Shown: in pieces, positions 37,520 to 46,796 of the stretch
Numbering within the stretch: position 1 is the stretch's first letter
Layout of the letters: every line of letters starts with the position of its first letter
Source: an uncultured SAR116 cluster alpha proteobacterium
GTDB lineage: Bacteria; Pseudomonadota; Alphaproteobacteria; Puniceispirillales; Marisalimonadaceae
Assembly: GCA_902622745.1 (NCBI GenBank)
Contig: CACNQW010000001.1
Span: 1-64,000 of the forward strand
DNA: 64,000 nt
Direction: 5' to 3'
Notes under the pieces: generated by a model
Told to the model about the DNA's origin: nothing
Databases searched by the model: none
What the model saw: only the letters and a program-made list of their open reading frames with translations
Position numbers and translations under genes: made by a program

Positions 37520-38116
37520 TTATCTATGAGATGAGTGATAAATGTCATTTGGCTCCATTTCAGTAGCGATAGCTAGTCTGTTTGTCATGTTAAAAAAACC
37601 AGTAATTAAACTTATGTCCCAAATGTCTCTGTCAGAAAAACCATTTTTACTCAATTCATCCCTTGATTTTTTATCTACATCAGAAGGATTTTTTGTAAGC
37701 TCTTTAACATATCTAAGCATTACTTGGTGTTTTTTTGCTAAATTTGTTGCTTCTAAGTTTGAAATTAATCTCTCTCCTAACTGAGGATCTCCAGATAATT
37801 CTCTTACAGCTGATCCATGTGCAACTATACAGTAATAGCAGTGATTTAAAGATGAAACAGTAACTGCTATCATTTCTCTTTCTAACTTTGTTAAACCAGA
37901 ATCTCCTAACATAATAGAATTGTATAATTTGGTAAAACCTTCAAACTGTTTTGGAAAATTAGAGAATGCAGCTAAAACATTTGGGATAAATCCAATTTTT
38001 TCCTTAACAATTTTAAGATAATTTTCAGCATTTAAATCATCTTTAGTTTTTTTCTTATTTTTAAGATTTAAACTTGTGATTTTATTTTTTGCCAATTGTC
38101 TTGGTATTTTAGTCAT
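37520..38116 (-). CDS. AhpD-like peroxidase-related protein (CMD family)
   Basis: A 198-residue carboxymuconolactone decarboxylase/AhpD-family protein. The redox motif HCYYCIVAHG (C-x-x-C plus His) is near residues 85-94, and MIAVTVSSLNH precedes it. Such proteins reduce hydroperoxides or act as thiol oxidoreductases. The ATG at 38116 with AAGGAG upstream is preferred over a GTG at 38122 that lies inside that ribosome site. It sits two bases after the enoyl-CoA hydratase stop, inside an acyl-CoA degradation run. Confidence 0.84.
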   Translation of the reverse strand: MTKIPRQLAKNKITSLNLKNKKKTKDDLNAENYLKIVKEKIGFIPNVLAAFSNFPKQFEGFTKLYNSIMLGDSGLTKLEREMIAVTVSSLNHCYYCIVAHGSAVRELSGDPQLGERLISNLEATNLAKKHQVMLRYVKELTKNPSDVDKKSRDELSKNGFSDRDIWDISLITGFFNMTNRLAIATEMEPNDIYHSSHR

Positions 38117-38118
38117 TA

Positions 38119-38904
38119 TCACTCCTTAATCCAATTAGGTTTTTTCTTATTAAAAAAAGCGCTTATACCCTCTTTAGCTTCTTTAGTGTCCCATATATCT
38201 GCTAGTTTGTTAATTGTAAGATCTACAGTATTTTGATCAATAGGATAAGATAAATCTCTCACTAGTTTTTTTGATTCTAAAATTGAATTCGGAGCTGAAT
38301 TCTTAAAGCTGTCTAAAAACTCTGATATTTTAGAGTTAATTTCATTTTTTTCATATATAAAATCAATCAATCCAAATTTAACTCCATCTTCAGGTGCAAA
38401 AATTTTTGCAGATGTAAATAAGTGGATTGAGTTTTTTTCACCAATTTTTCTTACTACATAGGGACTTATTGTTGCTGGTATAAGACCAAGTTTCGCTTCT
38501 GTTAATGACATCTTAATATTTTTAACTGAAAAAACAAAATCGCATATTGACATGATCCCAATGCCACCACCAAAGGCATTACCTTCTACTTTGGCGATAA
38601 TAGTTTTAGGACAATTGTAAAGTTTTAGTAGTAAGTCAGCAAGTTTTGATGCTTCTTTAATTCTATTCTTTCTTGGTGCATATAGTTGTTTTTTCATCCA
38701 TGACAAATCACCTCCAGCACAAAAACTTTTTCCGTTTGCTGAAATTAAAATAAGAGAAGATGTGTCTCGTGATAACTCATCAATGCAAAGGCTTAACTCG
38801 TTTATGATATCAAGCGTAAGTGCGTTATGAACATATGGATCGTTTAACCTAATTTCAGTAGCAATATTATTAATTTTTGTAATTATAATCTTCTTGAAAT
38901 TCAT
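38119..38904 (-). CDS. Methylglutaconyl-CoA hydratase-like enoyl-CoA hydratase
   Basis: A 261-residue crotonase-fold enzyme. Oxyanion-hole segments GKSFCAGGDLSWMKK near residue 58-70 and GNAFGGGIGIMS near 106-117, plus TEAKLGLIPATISPYVVRKIG near 131-151, closely follow the leucine-pathway methylglutaconyl-CoA hydratases. The start at 38904 is chosen because the longer frame would run back into mccB; MNFKKI follows the mccB stop by seven bases. It hydrates 3-methylglutaconyl-CoA to HMG-CoA. Upstream neighbours are mccB and ivd, supporting leucine or isovalerate breakdown. Confidence 0.86.
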   Translation of the reverse strand: MNFKKIIITKINNIATEIRLNDPYVHNALTLDIINELSLCIDELSRDTSSLILISANGKSFCAGGDLSWMKKQLYAPRKNRIKEASKLADLLLKLYNCPKTIIAKVEGNAFGGGIGIMSICDFVFSVKNIKMSLTEAKLGLIPATISPYVVRKIGEKNSIHLFTSAKIFAPEDGVKFGLIDFIYEKNEINSKISEFLDSFKNSAPNSILESKKLVRDLSYPIDQNTVDLTINKLADIWDTKEAKEGISAFFNKKKPNWIKE

Positions 38905-38911
38905 AAAAATT

Positions 38912-40513
38912 CTACATTCTAAAAAGACCAAATTTTGTTTCATTAATTTTTGAGTTCAAACTTATTTGTAGACATTGTGAAAGAATATTTCTTGTATCTC
39001 TTGGATCTATTACTCCATCATCCCACAATCGTGAAGAGGAATATAGTGGATTTGATTGATAATCGAATTGTTTGACTAATTTAGAAAAAAATTCTTTTTC
39101 TATCTTTTCATTCCATTCTTCATTTTTCTTTTTAACATTTATTTTTTTTAGCTGAACTAAAACATTTGCTGCTTGTTCTCCACCCATGACTGATATTTTT
39201 GAACTTGGCCAAATCCATAAGAAATTAGGTTGAAAAGCTCTTCCACACATACCATAATTACCAGCTCCAAAACTACCACCTACGATGACAGTTATTTTAG
39301 GAGATTTTGAATTTGAAACAGCATTAATTAATTTAGCGCCGTTCTTAGCAATTCCAGTATGTTCGGCTTGTTTGCCAACCATAAAACCGGTAATATTTTG
39401 AAAAAATATAATGGGTATTTTTCTCTTACTACAAAGTTGAATAAAATGAGTTCCTTTTTGTGCACTTTCAGAAAATAAAACACCATTGTTGGCTATTATT
39501 CCGCAAAGGATATTGTTTATTTTTGCAAAGCCTGTAACAAGAGTTTTTCCATAATTTGGTTTAAATTCATCTAAATCAGAATTATCAATTATCCTCATTA
39601 TAATTTCACTTATATCAAATGGTTTTTTTAGATCACTTGGGACAATTCCTATTAGCTCTTCAATGTCGTACAGTGGTACCTTTGTTTCTTGGTTAAATTG
39701 TTTTTGATTAATATTTGCATTTTTAATGCATTGGCGAGTTAATTCTAAGGCATGATAATCATCATCTGCAAGATAGTCAGCAACACCTGAAATTTCTGTA
39801 TGAACTTTACCACCTCCTAAATCTTCTGCAGAGATGTTTTCACCAATTGCTGCTTTCACTAGAGGCGGCCCTGCTAAAAAAATAGTACCCTGGTTTTTTA
39901 CAATAATAGTTTCATCAGACATTGCTGGGACATACGCTCCACCAGCTGTACAACTTCCCATAACTACTGCGACTTGCATTATATTCTTAGAAGACATTTT
40001 TGATTGATTATAAAAAATTCTTCCAAAATGATCTCTATCTGGAAAAACTTCGTCTTGATTTGGAAGATTTGCTCCTCCTGAATCAACCAGATATATACAA
40101 GGTAAGTTATTTTGCATTGCAATTTCTTGAGCTCTTAAATGTTTCTTCACAGTAATGGGGTAATATGTACCACCTTTTACCGTGTAATCATTACATATTA
40201 TCATTACATTCAAGTCATGCACTTTTCCAATGCCTGTTATTATGCCACCTCCAGGACACTCGTTGTTGTAAAGGTCATGTCCAGCTAACGCTCCTACTTC
40301 TAAAAAAGTAGAGTTTTTGTCAAGCAACTGAGTAATTCGCATTCTAGGGAGCAATTTTTTTTCTTTAGAAGTTTTTTTGTTAAACTTTTTAACACCACCT
40401 TTAAAGGCAAAATCTTTCACCTTTTTGATTTCATTAATCTTTGAGAGCATATCATTTTTATTGTTTACAAAAATATCACTAGTTACTGATAAATTAGATT
40501 TTAAAATACTCAC
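38912..40513 (-). CDS. mccB: Methylcrotonyl-CoA carboxylase carboxyltransferase (beta) subunit
   Basis: A 533-residue carboxyltransferase. The block LVDSGGANLPNQDEVFPDRDHFGRIFYNQ near residues 148-176 is the hallmark of methylcrotonyl-CoA and geranyl-CoA carboxylase beta subunits. GSCTAGGAYVPAM and GGSFGAGNYGMCGRAF follow. The start is taken as GTG at 40513, one base after the ivd stop, with AGAAGGAAA upstream; the longer frame would overlap ivd. It carboxylates 3-methylcrotonyl-CoA using biotin carried on an alpha subunit. The alpha subunit (mccA) is not in this cluster or window. Confidence 0.9.
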   Translation of the reverse strand: MSILKSNLSVTSDIFVNNKNDMLSKINEIKKVKDFAFKGGVKKFNKKTSKEKKLLPRMRITQLLDKNSTFLEVGALAGHDLYNNECPGGGIITGIGKVHDLNVMIICNDYTVKGGTYYPITVKKHLRAQEIAMQNNLPCIYLVDSGGANLPNQDEVFPDRDHFGRIFYNQSKMSSKNIMQVAVVMGSCTAGGAYVPAMSDETIIVKNQGTIFLAGPPLVKAAIGENISAEDLGGGKVHTEISGVADYLADDDYHALELTRQCIKNANINQKQFNQETKVPLYDIEELIGIVPSDLKKPFDISEIIMRIIDNSDLDEFKPNYGKTLVTGFAKINNILCGIIANNGVLFSESAQKGTHFIQLCSKRKIPIIFFQNITGFMVGKQAEHTGIAKNGAKLINAVSNSKSPKITVIVGGSFGAGNYGMCGRAFQPNFLWIWPSSKISVMGGEQAANVLVQLKKINVKKKNEEWNEKIEKEFFSKLVKQFDYQSNPLYSSSRLWDDGVIDPRDTRNILSQCLQISLNSKINETKFGLFRM

Positions 40514-40514
40514 A

Positions 40515-41678
40515 TTAATTTCCTTCTGATATTTCTCTTCCAATTAGCATTCTTCTTATCTCAGAAGTTCCTGCACCAATCTCATATAATTTTGCATCTC
40601 TTAATAATCTTTCAACGGGATAATCTTTAGTATAGCCATTACCTCCTAAAATTTGAATAGCATCTAAAGTGATACTTGTTGCTTTTTCTGCAGCATACAA
40701 AATACAACCTGCAGCATCTTTCCTTGTTGTTTCACCTCTATCACAAGCAGATGCAACTGCGTAAACATATGATCTACAAGCATTTAGTGTAGTATACATA
40801 TCTGCAATCTTACCTTGGATTAATTGAAATTGGCCAATTGATTTTCCAAATTGTTTTCTTTCTTGTGTATAAGGGATAACAGCATCCAGAGCTGATGCCA
40901 TGATTCCCAAAGGGCCTGCAGCCAATACAACTCTTTCAAAGTCTAAACCACTCATTAGTATTGATGCACCGTCTCCAGGATTTCCTAAAATATTGTCTTC
41001 AGGTACTTCGCAATTTTCAAATATTAATTCAGATGTGTTTGAACCACGCATTCCAAGTTTATCAATTTTTTTTCCAACAGAAAATCCTACCATGTCCTTT
41101 TCAACTATAAATGCGGATATTCCTTTTGAACCGGCAGCAGGATCTGTTTTAGCATATATTATTAGAACATCAGCATCTGGACCATTTGTTATCCACATTT
41201 TTGTACCATTCAATAGATATGTTTTATTACCTTGTTTTTCAGCATGTAATGACATAGAAACTACGTCAGATCCAGAGTTTGGCTCACTCATTGCTAAAGC
41301 ACCTATTTTTTTTCCAGAACATAACTCTGGTAAATATTTGTTTTTTTGCTCATGGGTTCCGTTTCTATTAATTTGATTCACACATAAATTTGAAAATGCC
41401 CCATAAGACAATCCTATTGAAGCACTAGCTCGACTAATTTCCTCCATAACAATGCAATGTGACAAATAGTTTAACCCAGTACCTCCATAATCTTCATCAG
41501 CTGTGATGCCTAGTAATCCTAATTCCCCGAATTTTTCCCACAAAAAATTTGGAAATTCATTTTTTTCATCAACATTTTTTGCTAATGGAGCAATTTCATT
41601 TTGAGCAAATTTATATACAGTATCTTTTAATTGATTTAGATCTTGGTTAAATCCAAAGTTAAGAGTTTTATCATACAT
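40515..41678 (-). CDS. ivd: Isovaleryl-CoA dehydrogenase
   Basis: A 387-residue acyl-CoA dehydrogenase with isovaleryl-type signatures. [46 protein letters not shown] and the helix-G segment [16 protein letters not shown], whose glutamate is the catalytic base in isovaleryl-CoA dehydrogenase. The C-terminal loop reads [12 protein letters not shown] with glycine where other dehydrogenases have the base, as expected. It converts isovaleryl-CoA to 3-methylcrotonyl-CoA with electrons to ETF. It heads the ivd-mccB-hydratase run; a TerB-like gene lies four bases upstream in the same direction. Confidence 0.92.
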   Translation of the reverse strand: MYDKTLNFGFNQDLNQLKDTVYKFAQNEIAPLAKNVDEKNEFPNFLWEKFGELGLLGITADEDYGGTGLNYLSHCIVMEEISRASASIGLSYGAFSNLCVNQINRNGTHEQKNKYLPELCSGKKIGALAMSEPNSGSDVVSMSLHAEKQGNKTYLLNGTKMWITNGPDADVLIIYAKTDPAAGSKGISAFIVEKDMVGFSVGKKIDKLGMRGSNTSELIFENCEVPEDNILGNPGDGASILMSGLDFERVVLAAGPLGIMASALDAVIPYTQERKQFGKSIGQFQLIQGKIADMYTTLNACRSYVYAVASACDRGETTRKDAAGCILYAAEKATSITLDAIQILGGNGYTKDYPVERLLRDAKLYEIGAGTSEIRRMLIGREISEGN

Positions 41679-41682
41679 AATT

Positions 41683-42129
41683 TTAATTCATAGCGCGTTT
41701 TTTAGCTTCAGCTGCTTCAAAACTTGATACATGAAGTAAGCTTGATATTTTTCTCATGAGGTTTGATTCATAATCATCTACATTACCATCAGCTAATACT
41801 ACGCCCCATAGCATTTCAACGACTTTTATTCTCTCCTCATGATCCATTGTATCAAGAATGACTTTTATATCTGAAAAGATTTCAACTTTTTCATTTGCTT
41901 TTTCTAAAACAAAAATAACAGCATTTTTTGCTTTGCTAGGTTCTAGATGAAATTTATTAATTAGTAAGCCTGTAATTTTTTCTATTTCATCATCTGAAAC
42001 TATTCCATCAACCTTGCATGCTTCAATTAAAAGAGATAAAACAGCATAGATTTCTTCTTCAATAATCTCTACTTCTGAATTATTTTCCTGTTTAACTTTA
42101 TCAAAGATATTTTTTAAATTTTGAAACAT
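41683..42129 (-). CDS. TerB-like (tellurite resistance B family) protein
   Basis: A 148-residue helical acidic protein. The [17 protein letters not shown] motif near residues 36-52 and the second [19 protein letters not shown] motif near 106-124 form the repeated acidic helical pattern of the TerB/DjlA N-terminal domain family. Such domains bind metal ions; no tellurite operon is nearby, so the name does not imply tellurite resistance. It is divergent from gdh and directly upstream of ivd, perhaps cotranscribed with it. Confidence 0.8.
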   Translation of the reverse strand: MFQNLKNIFDKVKQENNSEVEIIEEEIYAVLSLLIEACKVDGIVSDDEIEKITGLLINKFHLEPSKAKNAVIFVLEKANEKVEIFSDIKVILDTMDHEERIKVVEMLWGVVLADGNVDDYESNLMRKISSLLHVSSFEAAEAKKRAMN

Positions 42130-42176
42130 ATATTTTCCTTTTTAAATATTAAAGACTTAATTTTATTAAAAATCAA

Positions 42177-42205
42177 TTTACAGATTTAAATAAATGCAAT
42201 TATAT
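42177..42205 (+). promoter_or_regulatory. Probable sigma-70 promoter for gdh
   Basis: TTTACA (42177-42182), a 17-base spacer and TTATAT (42200-42205) lie 28 bases before the gdh start, in a 104-bp divergent region. Both boxes are near consensus, but the region is so AT-rich that chance matches are likely. A GGGGAGGTG ribosome site sits just before the ATG. Confidence 0.4.
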
Positions 42206-42233
42206 TAATAAATCATTTTTGGGGAGGTGTTAA

Positions 42234-43655
42234 ATGGCAGGTCATGAGTTTTTAGAATCAATTGAGGTAAATTATAAAAAAGCAGTTGAATGTTTACAAA
42301 AAACTGAAGGAAAAGAAGTCTATAGTGATGAATTAGCAAGTCAAATAATGACGGCAAATTCTACTTACGTGGTAAGATTTGGTGTCAGATTACGTGGAAC
42401 TATATATACTTTCACTGGCTATAGATCAGTTCATTCTGATCATTTTGAACCTGTAAAGGGTGGTATAAGATATGATGTAGAAGTAAATCAAGATGAAGTA
42501 GAAGCATTAGCAGCACTCATGACATACAAATGTTCATTAGTTGAAGTTCCATTTGGAGGATCGAAAGGCGGTCTTGAAATAAATATTAGAGATTGGACAG
42601 AAGAAGAGCTAGAAAGAATTACAAGACGATTCACTCAAGAATTAGCTAAAAGAGATTTAATACACCCATCTCAAAATGTTCCAGCACCTGATGTAGGTAC
42701 AGGTGAAAGAGAAATGGCTTGGATGGCAGATGAGTATAGAAAATTAAATCCTACAGATTTGAATGCTTGGGCATGTGTAACTGGAAAACCAGTAAATAAG
42801 GGTGGAATTGGTGGAAGAACTGAAGCGACTGGAAGAGGAGTTCAATACGCTTTAAGAGCATTTTTTGACCATCCAAATGATGTAAAAAAAACAGGTCTAA
42901 CACCAGGTTTAAAGGGTAAAAGAGTAATAGTTCAAGGCTTAGGAAATGTTGGTTATCACGCAGCTTTATTTTTATCAAATGAAGATGGATGCCTAATTAC
43001 TCATGTTATCGAAAGAGATGGTTCAGTCGTAAATCCACAGGGAGTAAATATAAAAGAGTTAAGAGAGTATATTTTTAAAAATGGTGGAGTTAAAGGTTTC
43101 AAAGGATTTGTTCAAAAAGGGGCAGAAATTTTAGAAGAGGATGCTGATATTTTAATTCCTGCTGCAATGGAATTAGTTATCAATAAAGGAAACGCTGAAA
43201 AGATAAAGACTCCACTAATTATTGAGGCTGCAAACGGCCCTGTGTCAAGTGAAGCTGATGAGATTTTGACTAAAAAGGGTGTTGTTATAATTCCAGATCT
43301 TTATGCCAATGCAGGTGGGGTAACAGTTAGTTATTTTGAATGGATAAAAAACTTAAGTAGAATACGATTAGGAAGACTTCAGAGGCGTGCTCAAGAAAAT
43401 CAAACTACATTAATGATAGAAGCATTGGAAAAAATGACTGGCTCTAAATTTCCAGATGAATATAAAGATTTAGTGATGCAGGGTTCAGCAGAAATTGATT
43501 TAGTTAGATCTGGGTTAGAAGATACTATGAGGAATTCTTATAATATAATAAGTAATGTTTGGAATAATAATCCTAATGCTAATGATTTAAGAACATCTGC
43601 TATGATGGTTTCTGTCAAAAGAGTAATGGATAGCTATCATTCATTAGGGTTGTAA
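42234..43655 (+). CDS. gdh: Glutamate dehydrogenase (Glu/Leu/Phe/Val family)
   Basis: A 473-residue amino-acid dehydrogenase. PVKGGIRYDVEVNQDEVEALAALMTYKCSLVEVPFGGSKGG near residues 73-115 holds the substrate and catalytic lysines; GRTEATGRGV and VQGLGNVGYHAALFL (near 228-242) give the Rossmann nucleotide loop. It interconverts glutamate and 2-oxoglutarate plus ammonium. The length and form suit the hexameric catabolic type; cofactor preference is not decided by eye. It is convergent with an ammonium transporter across a shared terminator, consistent with nitrogen handling. Confidence 0.9.
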   Translation: MAGHEFLESIEVNYKKAVECLQKTEGKEVYSDELASQIMTANSTYVVRFGVRLRGTIYTFTGYRSVHSDHFEPVKGGIRYDVEVNQDEVEALAALMTYKCSLVEVPFGGSKGGLEINIRDWTEEELERITRRFTQELAKRDLIHPSQNVPAPDVGTGEREMAWMADEYRKLNPTDLNAWACVTGKPVNKGGIGGRTEATGRGVQYALRAFFDHPNDVKKTGLTPGLKGKRVIVQGLGNVGYHAALFLSNEDGCLITHVIERDGSVVNPQGVNIKELREYIFKNGGVKGFKGFVQKGAEILEEDADILIPAAMELVINKGNAEKIKTPLIIEAANGPVSSEADEILTKKGVVIIPDLYANAGGVTVSYFEWIKNLSRIRLGRLQRRAQENQTTLMIEALEKMTGSKFPDEYKDLVMQGSAEIDLVRSGLEDTMRNSYNIISNVWNNNPNANDLRTSAMMVSVKRVMDSYHSLGL

Positions 43656-43667
43656 AGTAAAGAAAAT

Positions 43668-43700
43668 AAAAAAGGCAGTCTAGATAGACTGCCTTTTTTT
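43668..43700. terminator. Bidirectional intrinsic terminator between gdh and amt
   Basis: An 8-bp GC-rich stem GGCAGTCT (43674-43681) and AGACTGCC (43686-43693) with a 4-base loop, an A-tract before it and seven T after it (43694-43700). The A-tract makes it work on the minus strand as well, so it can end both gdh and the convergent amt. Confidence 0.93.
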
Positions 43701-43715
43701 GGGGAGGTAATTAGA

Positions 43716-44996
43716 TTATTTTCTAAAGTCAGGATAAGCTTCCATGCCTACCTCACTTACATCAACACCTTCAAGTTCTTGCTCTTCAGATACTCTGATA
43801 CCAATAATTAATTTTATTGCGTACCATACGATTGAAGATGCAATGACTGTAAAAGCACCAATTGCTAATATTCCGTATAACTGAGACCCAATATTTGCAT
43901 CAGAGTTTGAAAAAACAACTGCTATTGTTCCCCAAATACCAGCAAATAAGTGAACTGGTACAGCTCCGACTACGTCATCAATTTTAAATTTATCTAACAT
44001 TGGGATAGCTAGTACTACAATCAATCCACCAACAGCACCGATAAATATTGCTAACATTGGAGTTGGAGCAAGCGGCTCAGCAGTGATCGCAACCAATCCA
44101 CCTAATGCACCATTTAGGGCCATTGTAAGATCAGTTTTTTTATAAAAAGCCATTGTAAACACAATTGCTACAACTACTCCAGCTGCTGCTGCAAGATTAG
44201 TGTTAATGTATATATTCGATATAGCGGCAACATCAGCAGCAGATCCCATAGCTAATTGTGATCCACCATTAAAACCAAACCATCCAAACCATAAGATAAA
44301 AGTACCTAAGGTTGCTAATGGTAAATTAGACCCTGGCATTGGATTAACGCTTCCGTCTGATGCATATTTACCTTGTCTAGCACCTAAAATTATTGCACCG
44401 GTTAAAGCAGCCCAGCCACCAACACCATGCACAATTGAGGATCCAGCAAAATCAAGAAAACCTGCTTCACTTAGGTATCCACCACCCCAAGACCATGAGC
44501 CTTGAATTGGATATATAAAAGCTGTTAAAAATATTACAAAAATGAGAAAACTGGATAATTTTACTCTTTCAGCTACTGCACCACTTACAATTGAAGCAGT
44601 CGTAGCACAAAAAACCATTTGAAACCACCAATCAGAACCTGATGAATAATCACCTTCAAGAGGTTCAAGCTTATCAGATGGTCCCCATATCGCAAATGAC
44701 CCAATCCAACCTGAAACATCCATATACATCAGATTATATCCGACAATTGCAAACATTATTCCAGCTATTGAATATAACCCAATATTCTTAGCACACTGGA
44801 CAACTGCATTTTTAGCTCTAACCAAACCAGTTTCTAACATACAGAAACCAGCAGCCATAAGCATTACTAAAAACCCATGAACCAAAAAGGAAAATGAGTT
44901 AAAAATATATGCGACTTCAGCATCAACTGCCGCGTTTGCAAACGAAGTAACAAACAAGCAAGATGATAAAAATCCTAAAATAAAAATTCTTTTCAT
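43716..44996 (-). CDS. amt: Ammonium transporter Amt
   Basis: A 426-residue polytopic protein with a signal-like leader (cleavage near SFANA, residue 22) and about eleven membrane segments. Family motifs: AGFCMLETGLVRAKN near residues 45-59, DFAGSSIVHGVGGWAAL near 158-174 with the pore aspartate and first pore histidine, and VPVHLFAGIWG near 333 with the second. It conducts ammonium into the cell. An AAGGAG site precedes the start. There is no glnK (PII) gene beside it, which is the usual partner. Confidence 0.94.
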   Translation of the reverse strand: MKRIFILGFLSSCLFVTSFANAAVDAEVAYIFNSFSFLVHGFLVMLMAAGFCMLETGLVRAKNAVVQCAKNIGLYSIAGIMFAIVGYNLMYMDVSGWIGSFAIWGPSDKLEPLEGDYSSGSDWWFQMVFCATTASIVSGAVAERVKLSSFLIFVIFLTAFIYPIQGSWSWGGGYLSEAGFLDFAGSSIVHGVGGWAALTGAIILGARQGKYASDGSVNPMPGSNLPLATLGTFILWFGWFGFNGGSQLAMGSAADVAAISNIYINTNLAAAAGVVVAIVFTMAFYKKTDLTMALNGALGGLVAITAEPLAPTPMLAIFIGAVGGLIVVLAIPMLDKFKIDDVVGAVPVHLFAGIWGTIAVVFSNSDANIGSQLYGILAIGAFTVIASSIVWYAIKLIIGIRVSEEQELEGVDVSEVGMEAYPDFRK

Positions 44997-45144
44997 AAAA
45001 ACTCCTTACGTTTTTATACATTAGATATCTGCTGTACGGTTTAATTGGAATATGTGATTTTGGAATAAGGCTCTAAATTAATTTCTGACTAAGTTTTATG
45101 CATAAAATAATAAAAAAATTAATATACGATTAAAAATTAGTCGT

Positions 45145-46710
45145 TTATTTGTCATTCTTAAGGACGTATAACAAAAATTTATTAATTTCATTTTTAGTAT
45201 TTTTAAGATTCATTTTGAGCGAACCTAAATCTCTAATATTTAGATTTCTTTGAAGCTTTTCTAAAATTTGATTTGTTAATCTGCTAGGTTTTTGATTTGA
45301 ATATGTAAGATTTACATATTGATCAATGATAAAATAAAACATTTTTGCTTTTCTAATAAAGTGTTTTTTTTCTTCTATATTTTCTATTGTTTCATAGTAT
45401 TTTGGATCGTTATAAAAAAACTCTAAGAATTCAATGTCTCTTTGTCCACCTAAAGAATATTTAGTTTCATACCAGTGAATTTTATTTTCTACATTTTCAG
45501 ATATATTTAAATTAATATGTTCTTCATTATTTTTTATTTTTTTAGGTTTTATATCTATTCTTCTCATTTGATTTATTTCTTGAATTAAATTTTTACTATT
45601 AATAGTTTGTGATTTTAATTTTTTTATAACTTTGTCTAATTCAATTTGAAAATTATTATCTTTAAAAACTAATTCACTTTTCATTAAAGCCATTTTTTCC
45701 CAAGAAAAAGTGTCGTTCTCATGAAATGATTTAAATTCAGATAATGTGCAAGCGTTTGAACTAATACGAACTTTAGGTCCAAGTTTGGTATCTACTTCAT
45801 AAATTAAATTTTCAGATGTTTTTGAACTTAATATAGTAATAATTTTTCGAGAAATAAGTGACAAAATTAAGTGATAAGTTTTTTGATTTTTAAAATTTTG
45901 GTTTTTATCTGGAAATATAAACACTAAATCTAAATCAGAGTTTGATGTCATTAAATTTTGAGCAAATCTTCCATATGCCAAAATCCCAAAATCATCTATA
46001 AAACTAGTGTTAAAATTTTTTTCTTTCGATATTAAGTCAACAGCAACTTTTTGAACTTTTTGTAAAGTACTGTAAGCTAATAAATATAATTCGTAAGCAG
46101 CATCTTCTACTTTTAACTCATCAGTTATAATTGATACAATAATTTGAAATTTAAGTTTTCTATGCGTTTTTCTTAATTTATCTAATATTATTTCTTCGTT
46201 GTCATTAACACTTATTTTATTAAACTCTTTTTGATAGATATTTATGTTTTTGTTCAGTTTTATTTCGTAATAAGGATCTAAAATTTCTAATAATTTAATA
46301 TCTTTAGATAAAAGGTTTGTTGCATGTCCTGAAAAAGTAAGGATGTCTGATATTTTTTTGTGGGAAAAAGAATTTTTGACAAGCATTTCAATAAACTCAA
46401 AATTAGGTTGTATAAAATCTATAAATCTAAGAAGCTGATAGGTGCCTTGTCTAGGATATTTAGACTTTAAAATTATAGGTAGTATTGAATTAGAAAACTC
46501 TTCAATTAAGTTTAGGAAATCATCTTGTATTTTTTTATTAATAATATTTTTAAAGTAAGCTCTATAGTACTTTAAAATATCATGTTTATTGAATTTTGTT
46601 TTTTTAAAAAGATAGGTTATTAATTCATTAATGTTTTGATCATAATATTCATTTACATCTTTAATTGATGAAATATTTTCTGGTAATTGAATTTTATTTA
46701 TATAGTTCAA
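45145..46710 (-). CDS. Half-length GlnE-like adenylyltransferase
   Basis: A 521-residue protein equivalent to one half of glutamine synthetase adenylyltransferase GlnE, which normally has two such halves in about 950 residues. In order: a helical lead (LRKTHRKLKFQIIVSIITDE near 180-198), the nucleotidyltransferase motif with SDLDL (Asp259, Asp261), YEVDTKLGP with Asp307 where GlnE has the D-x-RLRP motif, SWEKMALMKSELV near 336-348, and GGQRDIEFLEF near 435. All catalytic acids are present. It could adenylylate or deadenylylate glutamine synthetase or another target, without the opposing activity. It lies upstream of amt in the same direction with 148 bp between. Confidence 0.8.
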   Translation of the reverse strand: MNYINKIQLPENISSIKDVNEYYDQNINELITYLFKKTKFNKHDILKYYRAYFKNIINKKIQDDFLNLIEEFSNSILPIILKSKYPRQGTYQLLRFIDFIQPNFEFIEMLVKNSFSHKKISDILTFSGHATNLLSKDIKLLEILDPYYEIKLNKNINIYQKEFNKISVNDNEEIILDKLRKTHRKLKFQIIVSIITDELKVEDAAYELYLLAYSTLQKVQKVAVDLISKEKNFNTSFIDDFGILAYGRFAQNLMTSNSDLDLVFIFPDKNQNFKNQKTYHLILSLISRKIITILSSKTSENLIYEVDTKLGPKVRISSNACTLSEFKSFHENDTFSWEKMALMKSELVFKDNNFQIELDKVIKKLKSQTINSKNLIQEINQMRRIDIKPKKIKNNEEHINLNISENVENKIHWYETKYSLGGQRDIEFLEFFYNDPKYYETIENIEEKKHFIRKAKMFYFIIDQYVNLTYSNQKPSRLTNQILEKLQRNLNIRDLGSLKMNLKNTKNEINKFLLYVLKNDK

Positions 46711-46796
46711 CGAAAATGCTTTAAATTAAATCTTTTATTATACAAAAAAAATGTTATTAAAATTATAAAACAAAACATACGAAAGTTGCAATTAAA

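Noticed and set aside
40900..41376. 158-codon plus-strand frame
   Set aside because: Antisense to isovaleryl-CoA dehydrogenase, whose motifs are conserved throughout this stretch.
41683..42129. Tellurite resistance
   Set aside because: Only a TerB-like domain is present; no terA/C/D/E genes occur nearby.
44200..44505. 101-codon plus-strand frame
   Set aside because: Antisense to amt across conserved pore motifs; the proline-rich product is an artefact of the opposite strand.
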